Below are positions 6,679 through 15,154 of a stretch of 20,033 nucleotides of DNA, piece by piece (the first letter of the stretch is position 1; every line of letters begins with the position of its first letter). The translations under genes and the position numbers were made by a program. Below the pieces are notes generated by a model. The model did not search any database, had not been told where the DNA came from, and saw only the letters and a list, made by a program, of their open reading frames with translations. The stretch comes from Lachnospiraceae bacterium UBA7110. Lineage in GTDB: Bacteria; Bacillota; Clostridia; Lachnospirales; Lachnospiraceae. The stretch spans positions 27,951 through 47,983 of the forward strand of contig DKYC01000046.1 of the NCBI GenBank assembly GCA_002492295.1, read 5' to 3'.

Positions 6679-8024
6679 TAATAAAGAAATTTCAAGGAAA
6701 AACAAAAGAGGAAGCGCTTGAGAACGCAAAGAAGGAGCTTGGCGACGGACTTGTTGAGATGAATGTCAAGACAATCAAGGCAAAAGGTTTTTTCGGGATG
6801 TTCAAGGGAAATAAAATAGAGGTTACGGTGGCGAAGGAAGAAGAAAGCGAAAAGTACACGGCACAGGGGGGACAGACCGGTGAAATCCAAAAGGACGGCG
6901 TAGCGGTGTCCCTAAGTCAGCCGGGGGTACAAAAACCGAAGCCGGAAGAAAAGAAGGATGCCAAAAAGGAGGACGATGTTGCCCACGTGGGACAGGCAGT
7001 GGCGGATATCCTGTCGACGTTTCCAAAGACAGGCGAGGTGCCAAAGGCAAAAGCGGAATCTGCGCATACAGGGAAGGAAAAAAGGGAGGACGGCAAGACA
7101 AACGAGCTTGAGGAAAAGCTTGATAATCTCCAGAACCTGATTGAAAAACAGCTTTCCCAAAAGGACACAAAGACGCAGTCTGACGAGGTAAAGACAGAGG
7201 AAGGCGGCAAAAAAGAGGAAAACAGGGAACGGGTAAACTTCTTAAGGCTTTTATACAATAAAATGATCGACAATGAAATTAATGAGAAGTATGCCAACGA
7301 AATCATTGACGAGATTGATAAGAACTGTAAGGCTGACGTGACAATGGATTTTATGCTCTCGGAAATTTACCAGAGGATGATTTTAAAGCTTGGGAAACCG
7401 TATGTCATGGAGGAGAATGAACAGAGTCCGCGCGTTATCTTTTTTGTGGGGCCGACAGGGGTTGGAAAAACGACCACGATTGCAAAAATTGCGTCGTCCT
7501 TCCGGGTAGAGCACAAAAAGAAAGTGGCGCTTTTGACAGCCGATACCTACAGGATTGCGGCAGCGGAACAGCTGAGGACCTACGCAAATATTTTGGAGGT
7601 TCCCTTCCGCGTCGTCTATACTGCGGGGGAGATTGCGGGTGCAATAGAGGATTTCCGTGATTATGACTATATTTTGGTTGATACGACGGGACATTCCCCC
7701 AACAATGAGGCACAGTGTGAAAGTATGAATGACCTGATCCGTTCGGTGGAAACGACGGCTACGAAGGAAGTGTTTTTAGTGCTGTCGGCATCGACGAAGT
7801 ACAGGGATTTGATGAAGATTGCGGATACTTACAAGGAAATAGCGGATTATAAATTAATATTTACGAAACTTGACGAGACATCTACGCTGGGAAATATATA
7901 CAATTTAAAGCTTTATACAGGTGCGGCGCTTTCTTATGTTACCTGTGGACAGAATGTGCCGGATGATATTGAATATTTCAATCCACAGGCTACTGTAAAG
8001 CAGTTACTCGGCGGAAGGCGCTAA
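6675..8024 (+). CDS. flhF: Flagellar biosynthesis SRP-type GTPase FlhF
   Basis: FlhF is the third SRP-family GTPase and marks where flagella assemble. The N-terminal B domain (MIIKKFQGKTKEEALENAKK, then GLVEMNVKTIKAKGFFGMF) is followed by a long Lys/Glu-rich low-complexity linker (about residues 55-185). The helical N domain and the G domain come next. Seen in the G domain are the P-loop GPTGVGKT at 259-266, the ADTYRIAAAEQLRTYA segment, DTTG at 336-339 and TKLD at 397-400 followed by ETSTLGN. The usual SRP-GTPase G3 motif is DTAGR; here it reads DTTGH, so the arginine is His340. Length 449. It overlaps flhA by four bases and ends in TAA sharing one base with an ATG upstream of flhG. Confidence 0.95.
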   Translation: MIIKKFQGKTKEEALENAKKELGDGLVEMNVKTIKAKGFFGMFKGNKIEVTVAKEEESEKYTAQGGQTGEIQKDGVAVSLSQPGVQKPKPEEKKDAKKEDDVAHVGQAVADILSTFPKTGEVPKAKAESAHTGKEKREDGKTNELEEKLDNLQNLIEKQLSQKDTKTQSDEVKTEEGGKKEENRERVNFLRLLYNKMIDNEINEKYANEIIDEIDKNCKADVTMDFMLSEIYQRMILKLGKPYVMEENEQSPRVIFFVGPTGVGKTTTIAKIASSFRVEHKKKVALLTADTYRIAAAEQLRTYANILEVPFRVVYTAGEIAGAIEDFRDYDYILVDTTGHSPNNEAQCESMNDLIRSVETTATKEVFLVLSASTKYRDLMKIADTYKEIADYKLIFTKLDETSTLGNIYNLKLYTGAALSYVTCGQNVPDDIEYFNPQATVKQLLGGRR

Positions 8025-8030
8025 TGGAGG
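8025..8030 (+). promoter_or_regulatory. flhG ribosome binding site that decides the start
   Basis: TGGAGG ends eight bases before ATG 8039. The earlier in-frame ATG at 8024 overlaps this site, so 8039 is the better start; it also puts the DQAEQLR motif at the very N-terminus, as expected for FlhG. Confidence 0.65.
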
Positions 8031-8038
8031 TTATAAGT

Positions 8039-8932
8039 ATGGATCAGGCAGAACAATTAAGAAACGTCATAAAATTTAATCCTGCACCGCGGCCTCTTGC
8101 AAGAATTATCACAGTAACCAGTGGTAAAGGAGGCGTTGGAAAATCAAATACATCAATCAACCTTGCCTGTCAGTTTAAAAAGTTAGGACAGAGGGTGCTG
8201 ATTTTAGACGCGGACTTTGGGCTGGCAAATATTGAAATTATGTTTGGGACCGTGCCGAAACACAATTTCTGCGATTTGATTTATCAGGGAAAAAGCATTA
8301 CGGATATCATAACATGGGGACCTATGGACATAGGATTTATATCGGGCGGTTCCGGAATAGCGGGGCTGTCGAACCTAAGCCAGGATTACCTGAACTATAT
8401 TATCCAAAATCTTGCAAAACTGGATGCAATTGCCGATATCGTTATTATAGATACAGGTGCGGGGATATCGGATGCAGTGCTTGATTTTCTGGTGGCAAGC
8501 GGCGAGATTCTTTTGGTGGCGACACCGGAACCTACATCCATTACGGATTCCTACTCTCTGCTCAAGGCGTTAAACCGTCATCCAAGGTTCCTGAGGGAGG
8601 ATTCAAAAATAAAAGTGATTGCCAATAAGGTTTCGAGTGACATAGAGGGAGAAACGATGTATAATAAACTTAATACGGTAGTCAATCGGTATCTCAAACT
8701 TCCGCTTTCCTATTTGGGAGCGATTCCTCAGGATTATCATCTTGAAGACGCCGTAATGCAGCAGAAACCTGTAAGCTTGCAGAGTCCCAATTCCAAATCG
8801 GCGCGGGCATATGAAAAGATGGCATATCTCCTGATGGATAAGGAATACGACAAATCCCTTGTAAAGAGAGGTATGGCAGCCTTTTTCTCACATATTGTGG
8901 CTGGAAATAAAAAGACGGGACAGCTGCTATAA
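8039..8932 (+). CDS. flhG: Flagellar number regulator FlhG (MinD-like ATPase, YlxH)
   Basis: FlhG is a ParA/MinD-type ATPase that limits flagellar number and stimulates the FlhF GTPase. The protein starts MDQAEQLRN, which carries the DQAxxLR activator motif of the family. Catalytic features are the deviant Walker A GKGGVGKS (29-36), the Walker A-prime region LDADFGLANIEIMFG (D57, D59) and the Walker B-like IIDTGAG (D138). The C-terminus contains a basic/hydrophobic stretch (MAAFFSHIVAGNKK), possibly the membrane-targeting helix. From ATG 8039 it is 297 residues; ATG 8024 would add five and is less likely. It lies directly after flhF, the universal pairing. Confidence 0.95.
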   Translation: MDQAEQLRNVIKFNPAPRPLARIITVTSGKGGVGKSNTSINLACQFKKLGQRVLILDADFGLANIEIMFGTVPKHNFCDLIYQGKSITDIITWGPMDIGFISGGSGIAGLSNLSQDYLNYIIQNLAKLDAIADIVIIDTGAGISDAVLDFLVASGEILLVATPEPTSITDSYSLLKALNRHPRFLREDSKIKVIANKVSSDIEGETMYNKLNTVVNRYLKLPLSYLGAIPQDYHLEDAVMQQKPVSLQSPNSKSARAYEKMAYLLMDKEYDKSLVKRGMAAFFSHIVAGNKKTGQLL

Positions 8933-8955
8933 AGAAAAATGCGTAGGAGGAGTTT

Positions 8956-9678
8956 ATGATTGAAAAGTTAATATCGCCGGGGGATAAGCTGGAATTAAAG
9001 TCAACGGTCAGCGTGGTGCTTCCTGATGGTACGGAAGGTGTTAAGACATACAAATCATCGGTATATGACATTTTGGAAGACGGGAGACTGGAGCTTCTTA
9101 TGCCCATGGAACAGCAGAAACTGATTCTGCTCCCTGTGGATGGCGAGTATGATGTGTGTTTCTTTTCAAACGGAGGTATGTACAGGGCGAATGTGCGGAT
9201 TGCGGACCGACAGAGGATTAATAATACATACATTGTTGTCGCGGAGATGCTAACAAATCTTCACAAATTTCAAAGACGCGAATATTACAGATTCAACTGC
9301 GTAATCGACATGGAGGTAAGAGAGCTGAGTGAGCAGGAAGTCGATGCGCTTGGCAAGGGGCTGGCAGAGCCGGTATCTGATGCAGTGATGACCAGGGGAG
9401 TCATTGTGGATATCAGCGGTGGCGGTCTTAGGTTTGTGTCAAGGGATTATCACCAGCCGGGCAGAATCCTGTTCATGAAATTTTCCCTGCCCATACAGGA
9501 GACGGAAAAACAGTTTTTTATTGCGGCAAAGGTCATCTACTCCGGGGAAATTGAAAAGCGTGAGGCGGAGTATGAAAACCGGGTAAAATTTGAATTTATC
9601 AGCAGTTCGACACGTGAGGAAATTATTAAGTATATTTTTAATGCGGAACGAAAAAACAGAAAAAATGGAAGAGGTTGA
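8956..9678 (+). CDS. PilZ-domain c-di-GMP effector, YcgR-like flagellar brake
   Basis: A 240-residue soluble protein. Residues 1-~95 fit a YcgR N-terminal (YcgR_2-type) beta-barrel (LISPGDKLELKSTV and onward). A PilZ domain follows. Its c-di-GMP-binding signatures are visible: R107-R108-x3-R112 in FQRREYYRFN and D152-I-S-G-G-G157 in VDISGGGLRFVS. Family knowledge: such proteins slow or stop the motor, or alter reversals, when c-di-GMP is high. Location between flhG and cheB supports a motility role. GGAGGAG lies six bases before the ATG. I do not give a symbol because several names (ycgR, dgrA, motI) are used for different relatives. Confidence 0.88.
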   Translation: MIEKLISPGDKLELKSTVSVVLPDGTEGVKTYKSSVYDILEDGRLELLMPMEQQKLILLPVDGEYDVCFFSNGGMYRANVRIADRQRINNTYIVVAEMLTNLHKFQRREYYRFNCVIDMEVRELSEQEVDALGKGLAEPVSDAVMTRGVIVDISGGGLRFVSRDYHQPGRILFMKFSLPIQETEKQFFIAAKVIYSGEIEKREAEYENRVKFEFISSSTREEIIKYIFNAERKNRKNGRG

Positions 9679-9684
9679 GGTTTG

Positions 9685-10788
9685 ATGATGGAAACGAATA
9701 CCAAAAGCAAGAAAAAAATATTAATAGTTGATGATTCTGCACTCATGAGAAGGGTTATGTGTGATATAATCAATTCAGATGAACGGTTCCAGGTGGTGGA
9801 ACAGGCATTTGACGGTGAAGCTGCATATGCGCTTTTAAAGCAAAACCAGTATGACGGCGTTGTCCTTGATGTAAATATGCCGAAAATCAATGGAATACAG
9901 TTGCTCCGTATTCTGCAGAAGGATAAAATCCGTGCACGGATTATGATGGCGAGCACAGATACGAGGGAGGGTGCGTCTGTCACAATGGAGGCACTTGACT
10001 TAGGTGCAATTGATTTTATTGAGAAGCCTGCAAATATTGTCTATTTAAAGGGAGATGTGTTTAAAAAGAAATTTTTAGACATCCTGCAGGCAGTGGTAAC
10101 AAGCCGTCAGACCAATATTTCTTCCATGCCGGTTCTTCCGAGGCAAAAGCAGGAGGAGAATACGCAGAAGCTTGTGAGTCTTGTCAGAAAAAGCGCTCCT
10201 GTTGTCGGAGGTCAGAAAATCGTAGCGCTTGCATGTTCGACAGGAGGTCCTAAAGCGCTTCAGAGTGTTGTCCCGAGACTTCCGGCAGAGCTTGCGGCAC
10301 CTGTCCTGATTGTCCAGCATATGCCAAAGGGATTTACCCAGTCGCTTGCGGAGAGGCTTGATTCGTTAAGCCCGATGAAAGTTAAGGAAGCGGCGGAGGG
10401 CGATGTCCTTGAGAATGGCACGATTTATATCGCTATGGGCGGTAAACATATGAATGTCGTTACAAAAGCGGGAAAGCCTACCATTACATATACGGACGAA
10501 CCTCCAAGAGAAGGTGTAAAGCCCTGTGCGAATTACATGTATGAATCATTGAAGACAAGTAATTATTCGCAGATTGTCTGTGTGGTGCTTACCGGAATGG
10601 GTGCTGACGGAACAAAGGGAATCGTGAATTTGGAAACTGCAAAAAAAATACACGTCATCGCACAGGATGAGGAAACATCGACTGTTTACGGTATGCCAAA
10701 GGCAATCGCGGCGACAGGTCTTGTCAATCAGGTTGTTGCCCTTGATGATGTAGCACAGGAAATTATAATGAACGTGGGGGTCAGGTAA
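9685..10788 (+). CDS. cheB: Chemotaxis protein-glutamate methylesterase CheB
   Basis: CheB removes methyl groups from chemoreceptors (and can deamidate Gln) during adaptation. It has an N-terminal receiver (LIVDDSALMRRV; phospho-acceptor D62 in VVLDVNMPKING; Lys in FIEKPA), a linker rich in charged residues (about 130-175), and a C-terminal esterase domain. The catalytic triad is visible: Ser185 in ACSTGGP, His212 in VQHMPKGF and Asp308 in GMGADGTKG. ATG 9685 gives 367 residues. ATG 9688 has the best spacing from GAGG (seven bases), and a TTG at 9682 is also in frame, so the exact start is uncertain by one or two codons. CheA is its kinase and its gene follows immediately. Confidence 0.96.
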   Translation: MMETNTKSKKKILIVDDSALMRRVMCDIINSDERFQVVEQAFDGEAAYALLKQNQYDGVVLDVNMPKINGIQLLRILQKDKIRARIMMASTDTREGASVTMEALDLGAIDFIEKPANIVYLKGDVFKKKFLDILQAVVTSRQTNISSMPVLPRQKQEENTQKLVSLVRKSAPVVGGQKIVALACSTGGPKALQSVVPRLPAELAAPVLIVQHMPKGFTQSLAERLDSLSPMKVKEAAEGDVLENGTIYIAMGGKHMNVVTKAGKPTITYTDEPPREGVKPCANYMYESLKTSNYSQIVCVVLTGMGADGTKGIVNLETAKKIHVIAQDEETSTVYGMPKAIAATGLVNQVVALDDVAQEIIMNVGVR

Positions 10789-12903
10789 ATGGATACAAGT
10801 CAATATCTTGATATTTTCCTTGATGAATCAAAGGAACACTTACAGAATTTAAGCGACCAGATAATGGAGCTTGAGCAAAATCCGGAAAACATGGATACCG
10901 TGAATGAGATATTCAGGGCTGCCCATTCCTTGAAAGGTATGGCAGGTACGATGGGATATAAGAGGATGCAGACGCTTACCCATGATATGGAAAATGTCTT
11001 CTCAGAAGTTCGAAACGGTACATTCAAGGTTCAGCCGGGGATGATTGACATTCTTTTCCGTTCTCTTGACGCGCTGGAGGAATATGTCGACAATATTCAG
11101 CAGACGACAGAAGAGGGGACAAATGACAATCAGGATTTGATTGACGCGTTAAACAGTATTTTGAAGAACAACGGAGAGATTAAGCCAATCAGCAAGTCGG
11201 AATCTGCTGCACCGGCGGAATCTTCGGCGCCGGCGGGCGGCAGTGATACGAAGCAGCCAAGGTGGGGTGAGATGAAGATTTCCGATACGGAAAGAATGCT
11301 TGTTGAGAAGGCATATAATGAAGGGCTCAAGGCATACGGCATTACGGTTTACGTTGAGGAAGCATGTGTTTTAAAGGCAGCAAGGGCATTCCTTGTATTT
11401 AAGGCACTGGAAAAGCTTGGTGAGGTGATTGTATCAAATCCCACGGCACAGGACATAGAGGACGAGAAGTTTGACCTGACATTCAGCCTGGTTTTCATTT
11501 CGGGAAATACGGTTGACGAGGTCAGGGCAGCGGTAAAGAGTGTATCGGAAATTGAGGAAGTATTCTGTGATACTTATCAGCTGGAAGCAGCTTCAGAGCC
11601 CGGGCATCAGGAACCTGAGAAGGAGAAGGAAGAGGAGGCAGCGGTAGAGCAGCCAAAGCCCGCCGCTTCCGCACCCGCAGCAGCGCCCACGCCTGCCGCG
11701 GCAAGCAAACCTGCCGCAGCAAACAAGCCTGCGGGTAAGCCTGTCGTAAACAGGACAGTCCGCGTGGATATTGAAAAACTTGATAATTTGATGAACCTTG
11801 TCAGCGAGCTGATTATTGCAAAAAATTCGCTGATTGCGGCAACGGCTGCCGAGGGCAAGGGGGATAACGGCAATGCCGTAAATGAGCAGATAGAGTATTT
11901 GGAAAGCGTTACGACAAACCTTCATGAGTCTGTCATGAAAGTACGAATGGTGCCTATCGAAAGTGTTGTGGCGAAGTTCCCGCGTATGATTCGGGATTTG
12001 TCGAAAAAACTCGGCAAGAAGATGGAGCTTTACATGACAGGTGAGGATACGGAGCTTGACCGCACGGTGGTTGACGAAATCGGCGACCCGCTGATGCACA
12101 TGCTCAGAAATTCTGCGGATCACGGACTGGAGCCCAATGATGTCAGAGTGGCAAACGGAAAGCCGGAAGTCGGTTCCATTTTCCTGGATGCTTATCAGGA
12201 CGGAAATAACGTCGTGATTGAAGTAAGGGATGATGGTGCCGGAATTAACATAGAAGCAGTAAAACAAAAAGGAATTGAGCGCGGCATCATTACGCCGGAG
12301 CAGGCGGAGACAATGACAGATAAAGAAGTTATTGACCTGTTGTTCATGCCCAGTTTTTCGACCGCAAAGAAGGTATCGGACGTGTCAGGGCGCGGTGTCG
12401 GTCTGGATGTCGTAAAATCAAAAATTGAGTCCTTAAGTGGTGAGGTAGAGGTAAAGAACAGCTATGGGGAAGGCTCTGCATGGATTATTCGTCTCCCGCT
12501 TACCCTTGCAATTATCCAGGCGCTGATGGTTGTTGTCGGCGAGGAAAAATATGCAATTGCGCTTGGTTCCATTCAGACAATAGAAGATGTATCGCCTGAG
12601 GATATCAAACTTGTTCAGGCAAAAGAAGTAATTCATATCCGCGGTACGGTTATTCCGATTATCAGACTTAACAAGGTACTTGATATTCCGCCCAGGGAAG
12701 ACGAAAACCAGAACCTTACGGTCATTATTGTCAGAAAAGGTGACAAGCAGGCTGGCTTGGTAGTGGATGAGCTGATTGGGCAGCAGGAAGTGGTTATTAA
12801 GTCTATGGGTAAGTATATTAAGGTTCCCAAGATGATAAGCGGCGCTACGATTTTAGGCGACGGTGAAGTTGCGCTGATCTTGGATACCAATGCATTATTA
12901 TAA
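10789..12903 (+). CDS. cheA: Chemotaxis histidine kinase CheA
   Basis: The central kinase of chemotaxis, 704 residues, with all five domains. P1 is an Hpt domain with phospho-His46 in AAHSLKGMAGTMGY. P2 spans about 155-270 and should bind CheY/CheB. An Ala/Pro-rich linker (about 275-325) follows, then the P3 dimerisation helices. P4 is the ATPase, with the N-box HMLRNSADHG (His437, Asn441), G1 DDGAG at 481-485 and G2 GRGVG at 534-538. P5 is CheW-like, about residues 570-704, ending LGDGEVALILDTNALL. The ATG directly abuts the cheB stop with an AGG-type site inside cheB. CheA docks to receptors with CheW and phosphorylates CheY and CheB. Confidence 0.97.
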   Translation: MDTSQYLDIFLDESKEHLQNLSDQIMELEQNPENMDTVNEIFRAAHSLKGMAGTMGYKRMQTLTHDMENVFSEVRNGTFKVQPGMIDILFRSLDALEEYVDNIQQTTEEGTNDNQDLIDALNSILKNNGEIKPISKSESAAPAESSAPAGGSDTKQPRWGEMKISDTERMLVEKAYNEGLKAYGITVYVEEACVLKAARAFLVFKALEKLGEVIVSNPTAQDIEDEKFDLTFSLVFISGNTVDEVRAAVKSVSEIEEVFCDTYQLEAASEPGHQEPEKEKEEEAAVEQPKPAASAPAAAPTPAAASKPAAANKPAGKPVVNRTVRVDIEKLDNLMNLVSELIIAKNSLIAATAAEGKGDNGNAVNEQIEYLESVTTNLHESVMKVRMVPIESVVAKFPRMIRDLSKKLGKKMELYMTGEDTELDRTVVDEIGDPLMHMLRNSADHGLEPNDVRVANGKPEVGSIFLDAYQDGNNVVIEVRDDGAGINIEAVKQKGIERGIITPEQAETMTDKEVIDLLFMPSFSTAKKVSDVSGRGVGLDVVKSKIESLSGEVEVKNSYGEGSAWIIRLPLTLAIIQALMVVVGEEKYAIALGSIQTIEDVSPEDIKLVQAKEVIHIRGTVIPIIRLNKVLDIPPREDENQNLTVIIVRKGDKQAGLVVDELIGQQEVVIKSMGKYIKVPKMISGATILGDGEVALILDTNALL

Positions 12904-12941
12904 TCGATAATCGGAACGATAAGGAAAGGCAGGGTATAGAA

Positions 12942-13439
12942 ATGGATGAAGTAAAAGTAATGGACGAGCAGCAGCGCAATGAGAGCCTCAATCGTCATGT
13001 GGAGCTTGATACTACACAGTTCATTGTAGCACAGCTCGGTGGGGAACAGTATGGTATTGATATCAAATATATATCAAATATTATCAGGATGTCCAGAATC
13101 ACAAGAGTGCCTAAGGTTTCTGATTATATTGTAGGTGTTATTAATGTCCGCGGTATTGTGATTCCGACAATCAGCCTCAGACTCAAAATGGGGCTTCCCG
13201 GGGATGAGATTACCAAGAAAACGCGAATCATTATTTTGACATTGGAGCAGCATGAGTCAATCGGTGTGCTTGTGGATGAGGTGAAGGAAGTTGTCACGCT
13301 TGACGAGGAGCATATTGAGAGGGTGGGATATGAGAAGGATGACAAAGAACGGTTCCTTTCCGGTATCGGTAAAACGGAAGGAAGACTGATTTCACTTCTT
13401 GATATTACATCAGTGCTTGCAGATGTGATGGAATCATAA
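12942..13439 (+). CDS. cheW: Chemotaxis coupling protein CheW
   Basis: A single CheW domain (165 residues) that links chemoreceptors to CheA. Family features include FIVAQLGGEQYGIDIKYIS, the strand ITRVPKVSDYIVGVINVRG followed by IVIPTISLRLKMG, and VLVDEVKEVVTLDEEHIE. A preceding AAGGAAAGGCAGG provides the ribosome site. An N-terminal extension of about 25 polar residues precedes the domain; an internal ATG at 12960 could be an alternative start, though the spacing from the SD favours 12942. It sits 38 bases after cheA. Confidence 0.96.
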   Translation: MDEVKVMDEQQRNESLNRHVELDTTQFIVAQLGGEQYGIDIKYISNIIRMSRITRVPKVSDYIVGVINVRGIVIPTISLRLKMGLPGDEITKKTRIIILTLEQHESIGVLVDEVKEVVTLDEEHIERVGYEKDDKERFLSGIGKTEGRLISLLDITSVLADVMES

Positions 13440-13476
13440 GCAACGGCTATTTTTAAAGAAAGGCGTAGGTTTTGGA

Positions 13477-14097
13477 ATGGCAGAAAATATTAGCTTTCAA
13501 AAAGTAACGACAGAATATTATGATGTATTAAAGGAACTTGGAAACATTGGGGCAGGCAACGCTACGACAGCGCTTGCCCAAATGCTTCAGGCAAAGGTCG
13601 ACATGAAGGTTCCCCAGGTCCGTCTTCTTGATTTTAAGGATGTCGGTGAAGTGATGGGCGGTGAGGAGCAGATGGTGGTAGGCATCTATCTTGCCGTGGA
13701 AGGAGACATTACAGGAAGCATTATGTTTGTGCTCGAGCAGCATGCCGCACGCGACCTCGTGTCGAGGCTTATGGGAATGCCGCCTTCGGAAGGGGAATTT
13801 AACGAGATGGAAATTTCCGCGATGAAGGAAATCGGGAATATCATCACGGGTGCATATCTGAATTCGATTGCGACAATGACAAACCTGAAAATCCTTCCGT
13901 CGGTACCTGATTTAAGCGTCGACATGCTGAATGCTATTTTAAGCGTACCGGCAATTGAATTTGGCATTGTGGGCGACCAGATATTACTGATACAGACGGT
14001 TTTTACGGATGATGTCGATTTAAACGGTTACTTTATCCTGATGCCGGATTTGGAATCTTATTCCAAGATGCTGGGGGCGCTTGGAATCAATATATAG
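13477..14097 (+). CDS. cheC: CheY-P phosphatase CheC
   Basis: CheC dephosphorylates CheY-P and is activated by CheD. Two copies of the E-x2-N active-site pattern are visible: E20-x2-N23 in KELGNIGAGNATTALAQML and E118-x2-N121 in MKEIGNIITGAYLNSIATM. Both sites look intact, as in CheC rather than CheX. The C-terminal VFTDDVDLNGYFILMPDLES resembles the CheC end, and 206 residues is the usual length. The neighbouring cheD gene is its partner. The ribosome site is AAAGAAAGG about 15-20 bases before the ATG plus a nearer TAGG, which is moderate. Confidence 0.96.
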   Translation: MAENISFQKVTTEYYDVLKELGNIGAGNATTALAQMLQAKVDMKVPQVRLLDFKDVGEVMGGEEQMVVGIYLAVEGDITGSIMFVLEQHAARDLVSRLMGMPPSEGEFNEMEISAMKEIGNIITGAYLNSIATMTNLKILPSVPDLSVDMLNAILSVPAIEFGIVGDQILLIQTVFTDDVDLNGYFILMPDLESYSKMLGALGINI

Positions 14098-14161
14098 GAA
14101 GGTGCATGCACGTTTTCAAAGCATGTGAAATTAAAATGCAAAGGGAAGAGGCATACAGTCT

Positions 14162-14647
14162 ATGGCGAATATAGTAAAAGTTGGAATGGCTGACCTGAAT
14201 GTGTGCAAAAGTCCTGATGGTATTACGACCCTGGGGCTTGGCTCATGCGTGGGGATATGCATAAGGGATCCGATTGCAAAAGTAGGGGGACTCGCACATG
14301 CCATGCTGCCTGACAGCACACAGATAGAAAATAATTCAAACAGGTTTAAGTTTGCGGATACAGGGATTGAGGATTTGGTAAAAAAACTGATTGCGATGGG
14401 AGGCAATAAAGCACGTTTTGAGGCAAAAATAGCAGGAGGCGCACAAATGTTTGCCTTTCAGAATAAATCGGATATGGTGCGCGTAGGGGAGCGCAATGTG
14501 GAGGCAAGTAAGAGAAAACTCAGGGAGTTAGGGATTCCTCTGAAAGCGCAGGATACCGGTTTGAATTACGGACGTACAATTGTGTTTTATCCGGAGACGG
14601 GTGAGTTGATAATCCGCTCGGCGGGAAAGCCGGAAAAAATCATATAA
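14162..14647 (+). CDS. cheD: Chemoreceptor glutamine deamidase CheD
   Basis: CheD deamidates Gln residues of chemoreceptors and stimulates CheC. The protein of 161 residues shows catalytic Cys29 in TTLGLGSCVGICIRD and His46 in GGLAHAMLPDS; the downstream AKIAGGAQMF and GLNYGRTIVFYPETGEL are conserved family segments. The ATG follows GGGAAGAGG. The 64-base gap from cheC contains a perfect palindrome, GTGCATGCAC (14102-14111), of unknown meaning. CheC and CheD together form the adaptation branch typical of Gram-positive bacteria. Confidence 0.96.
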   Translation: MANIVKVGMADLNVCKSPDGITTLGLGSCVGICIRDPIAKVGGLAHAMLPDSTQIENNSNRFKFADTGIEDLVKKLIAMGGNKARFEAKIAGGAQMFAFQNKSDMVRVGERNVEASKRKLRELGIPLKAQDTGLNYGRTIVFYPETGELIIRSAGKPEKII

Positions 14648-14673
14648 GGGATTCATGACAGAGGGGATATAAA

Positions 14674-15123
14674 ATGGAAAATAAGACACAGCTTATTACA
14701 CCGTTTCTGATGCTGACAGCAGGAACAATCGCATCAATTATCATGTATATAAGGAACGTTGATTTGTATAGAATGTTATGGGGTCTGTTAATCGTATTGG
14801 TGATATTTTACATATTGGGCGATATCGCAAGATATCTTTATGCGTCTGTCAGACCCCGCGTTATACCGACAGGCGACCTTGCCCTGATGGTGGAGAAAGC
14901 GAAGAAAAACGGAGATCTTACGGGAAGCGTCGTCGCGTTTGAGGATGGACATGCGGCAGGCGAAGGGGATGACTCTTTGGAAGAACTGAGCGCTGACGGT
15001 CTGATGTCTGAGGAGAATACAGGTTATTCTGGGGAAGAAGGGTATTCTGAGGAGGAGCTTGCCCAGAATGAAGAAGATACGGATTCGAATGATTTTGAAG
15101 GAGCGTATTCTGACGAAAATTAA
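14674..15123 (+). CDS. Two-TM protein with acidic cytoplasmic or surface tail, unknown function
   Basis: I do not recognise a named family. The protein (149 residues) has two hydrophobic segments at about residues 8-26 (FLMLTAGTIASIIMYI) and 33-55 (MLWGLLIVLVIFYILGDIA). A short basic stretch RPRVIP and a small amphipathic region follow, then a strongly acidic low-complexity tail (about 90-149; GYSGEEGYSEEE, NEEDTDSNDFEG). A hairpin topology with both ends on the cytoplasmic side is plausible. It starts 26 bases after cheD with a GAGGGGAT ribosome site and ends 31 bases before the sigma factor gene, so it is probably co-expressed with chemotaxis genes. Composition resembles its neighbours; no sign of transfer. 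Function cannot be inferred beyond a motility context. Confidence 0.8.
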   Translation: MENKTQLITPFLMLTAGTIASIIMYIRNVDLYRMLWGLLIVLVIFYILGDIARYLYASVRPRVIPTGDLALMVEKAKKNGDLTGSVVAFEDGHAAGEGDDSLEELSADGLMSEENTGYSGEEGYSEEELAQNEEDTDSNDFEGAYSDEN

Positions 15124-15154
15124 GGAAGGCAACATTGTATAACGGGGGAATAAC

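Noticed and set aside
8024..8038. Upstream ATG 8024 as the flhG start
   Set aside because: It overlaps the TGGAGG ribosome site and would place five extra residues before the conserved DQAxxLR N-terminus.
11593..12267. Long minus-strand frame opposite cheA (224 codons)
   Set aside because: It lies wholly opposite a complete, well-supported CheA and has Cys/His/Leu-rich composition with no recognisable domain. Other minus-strand frames in the window are rejected for the same reason.
14102..14111. Palindrome GTGCATGCAC between cheC and cheD
   Set aside because: A single 10-bp palindrome with no T-tract, no promoter nearby and no repeat elsewhere noticed; not enough for a site call.
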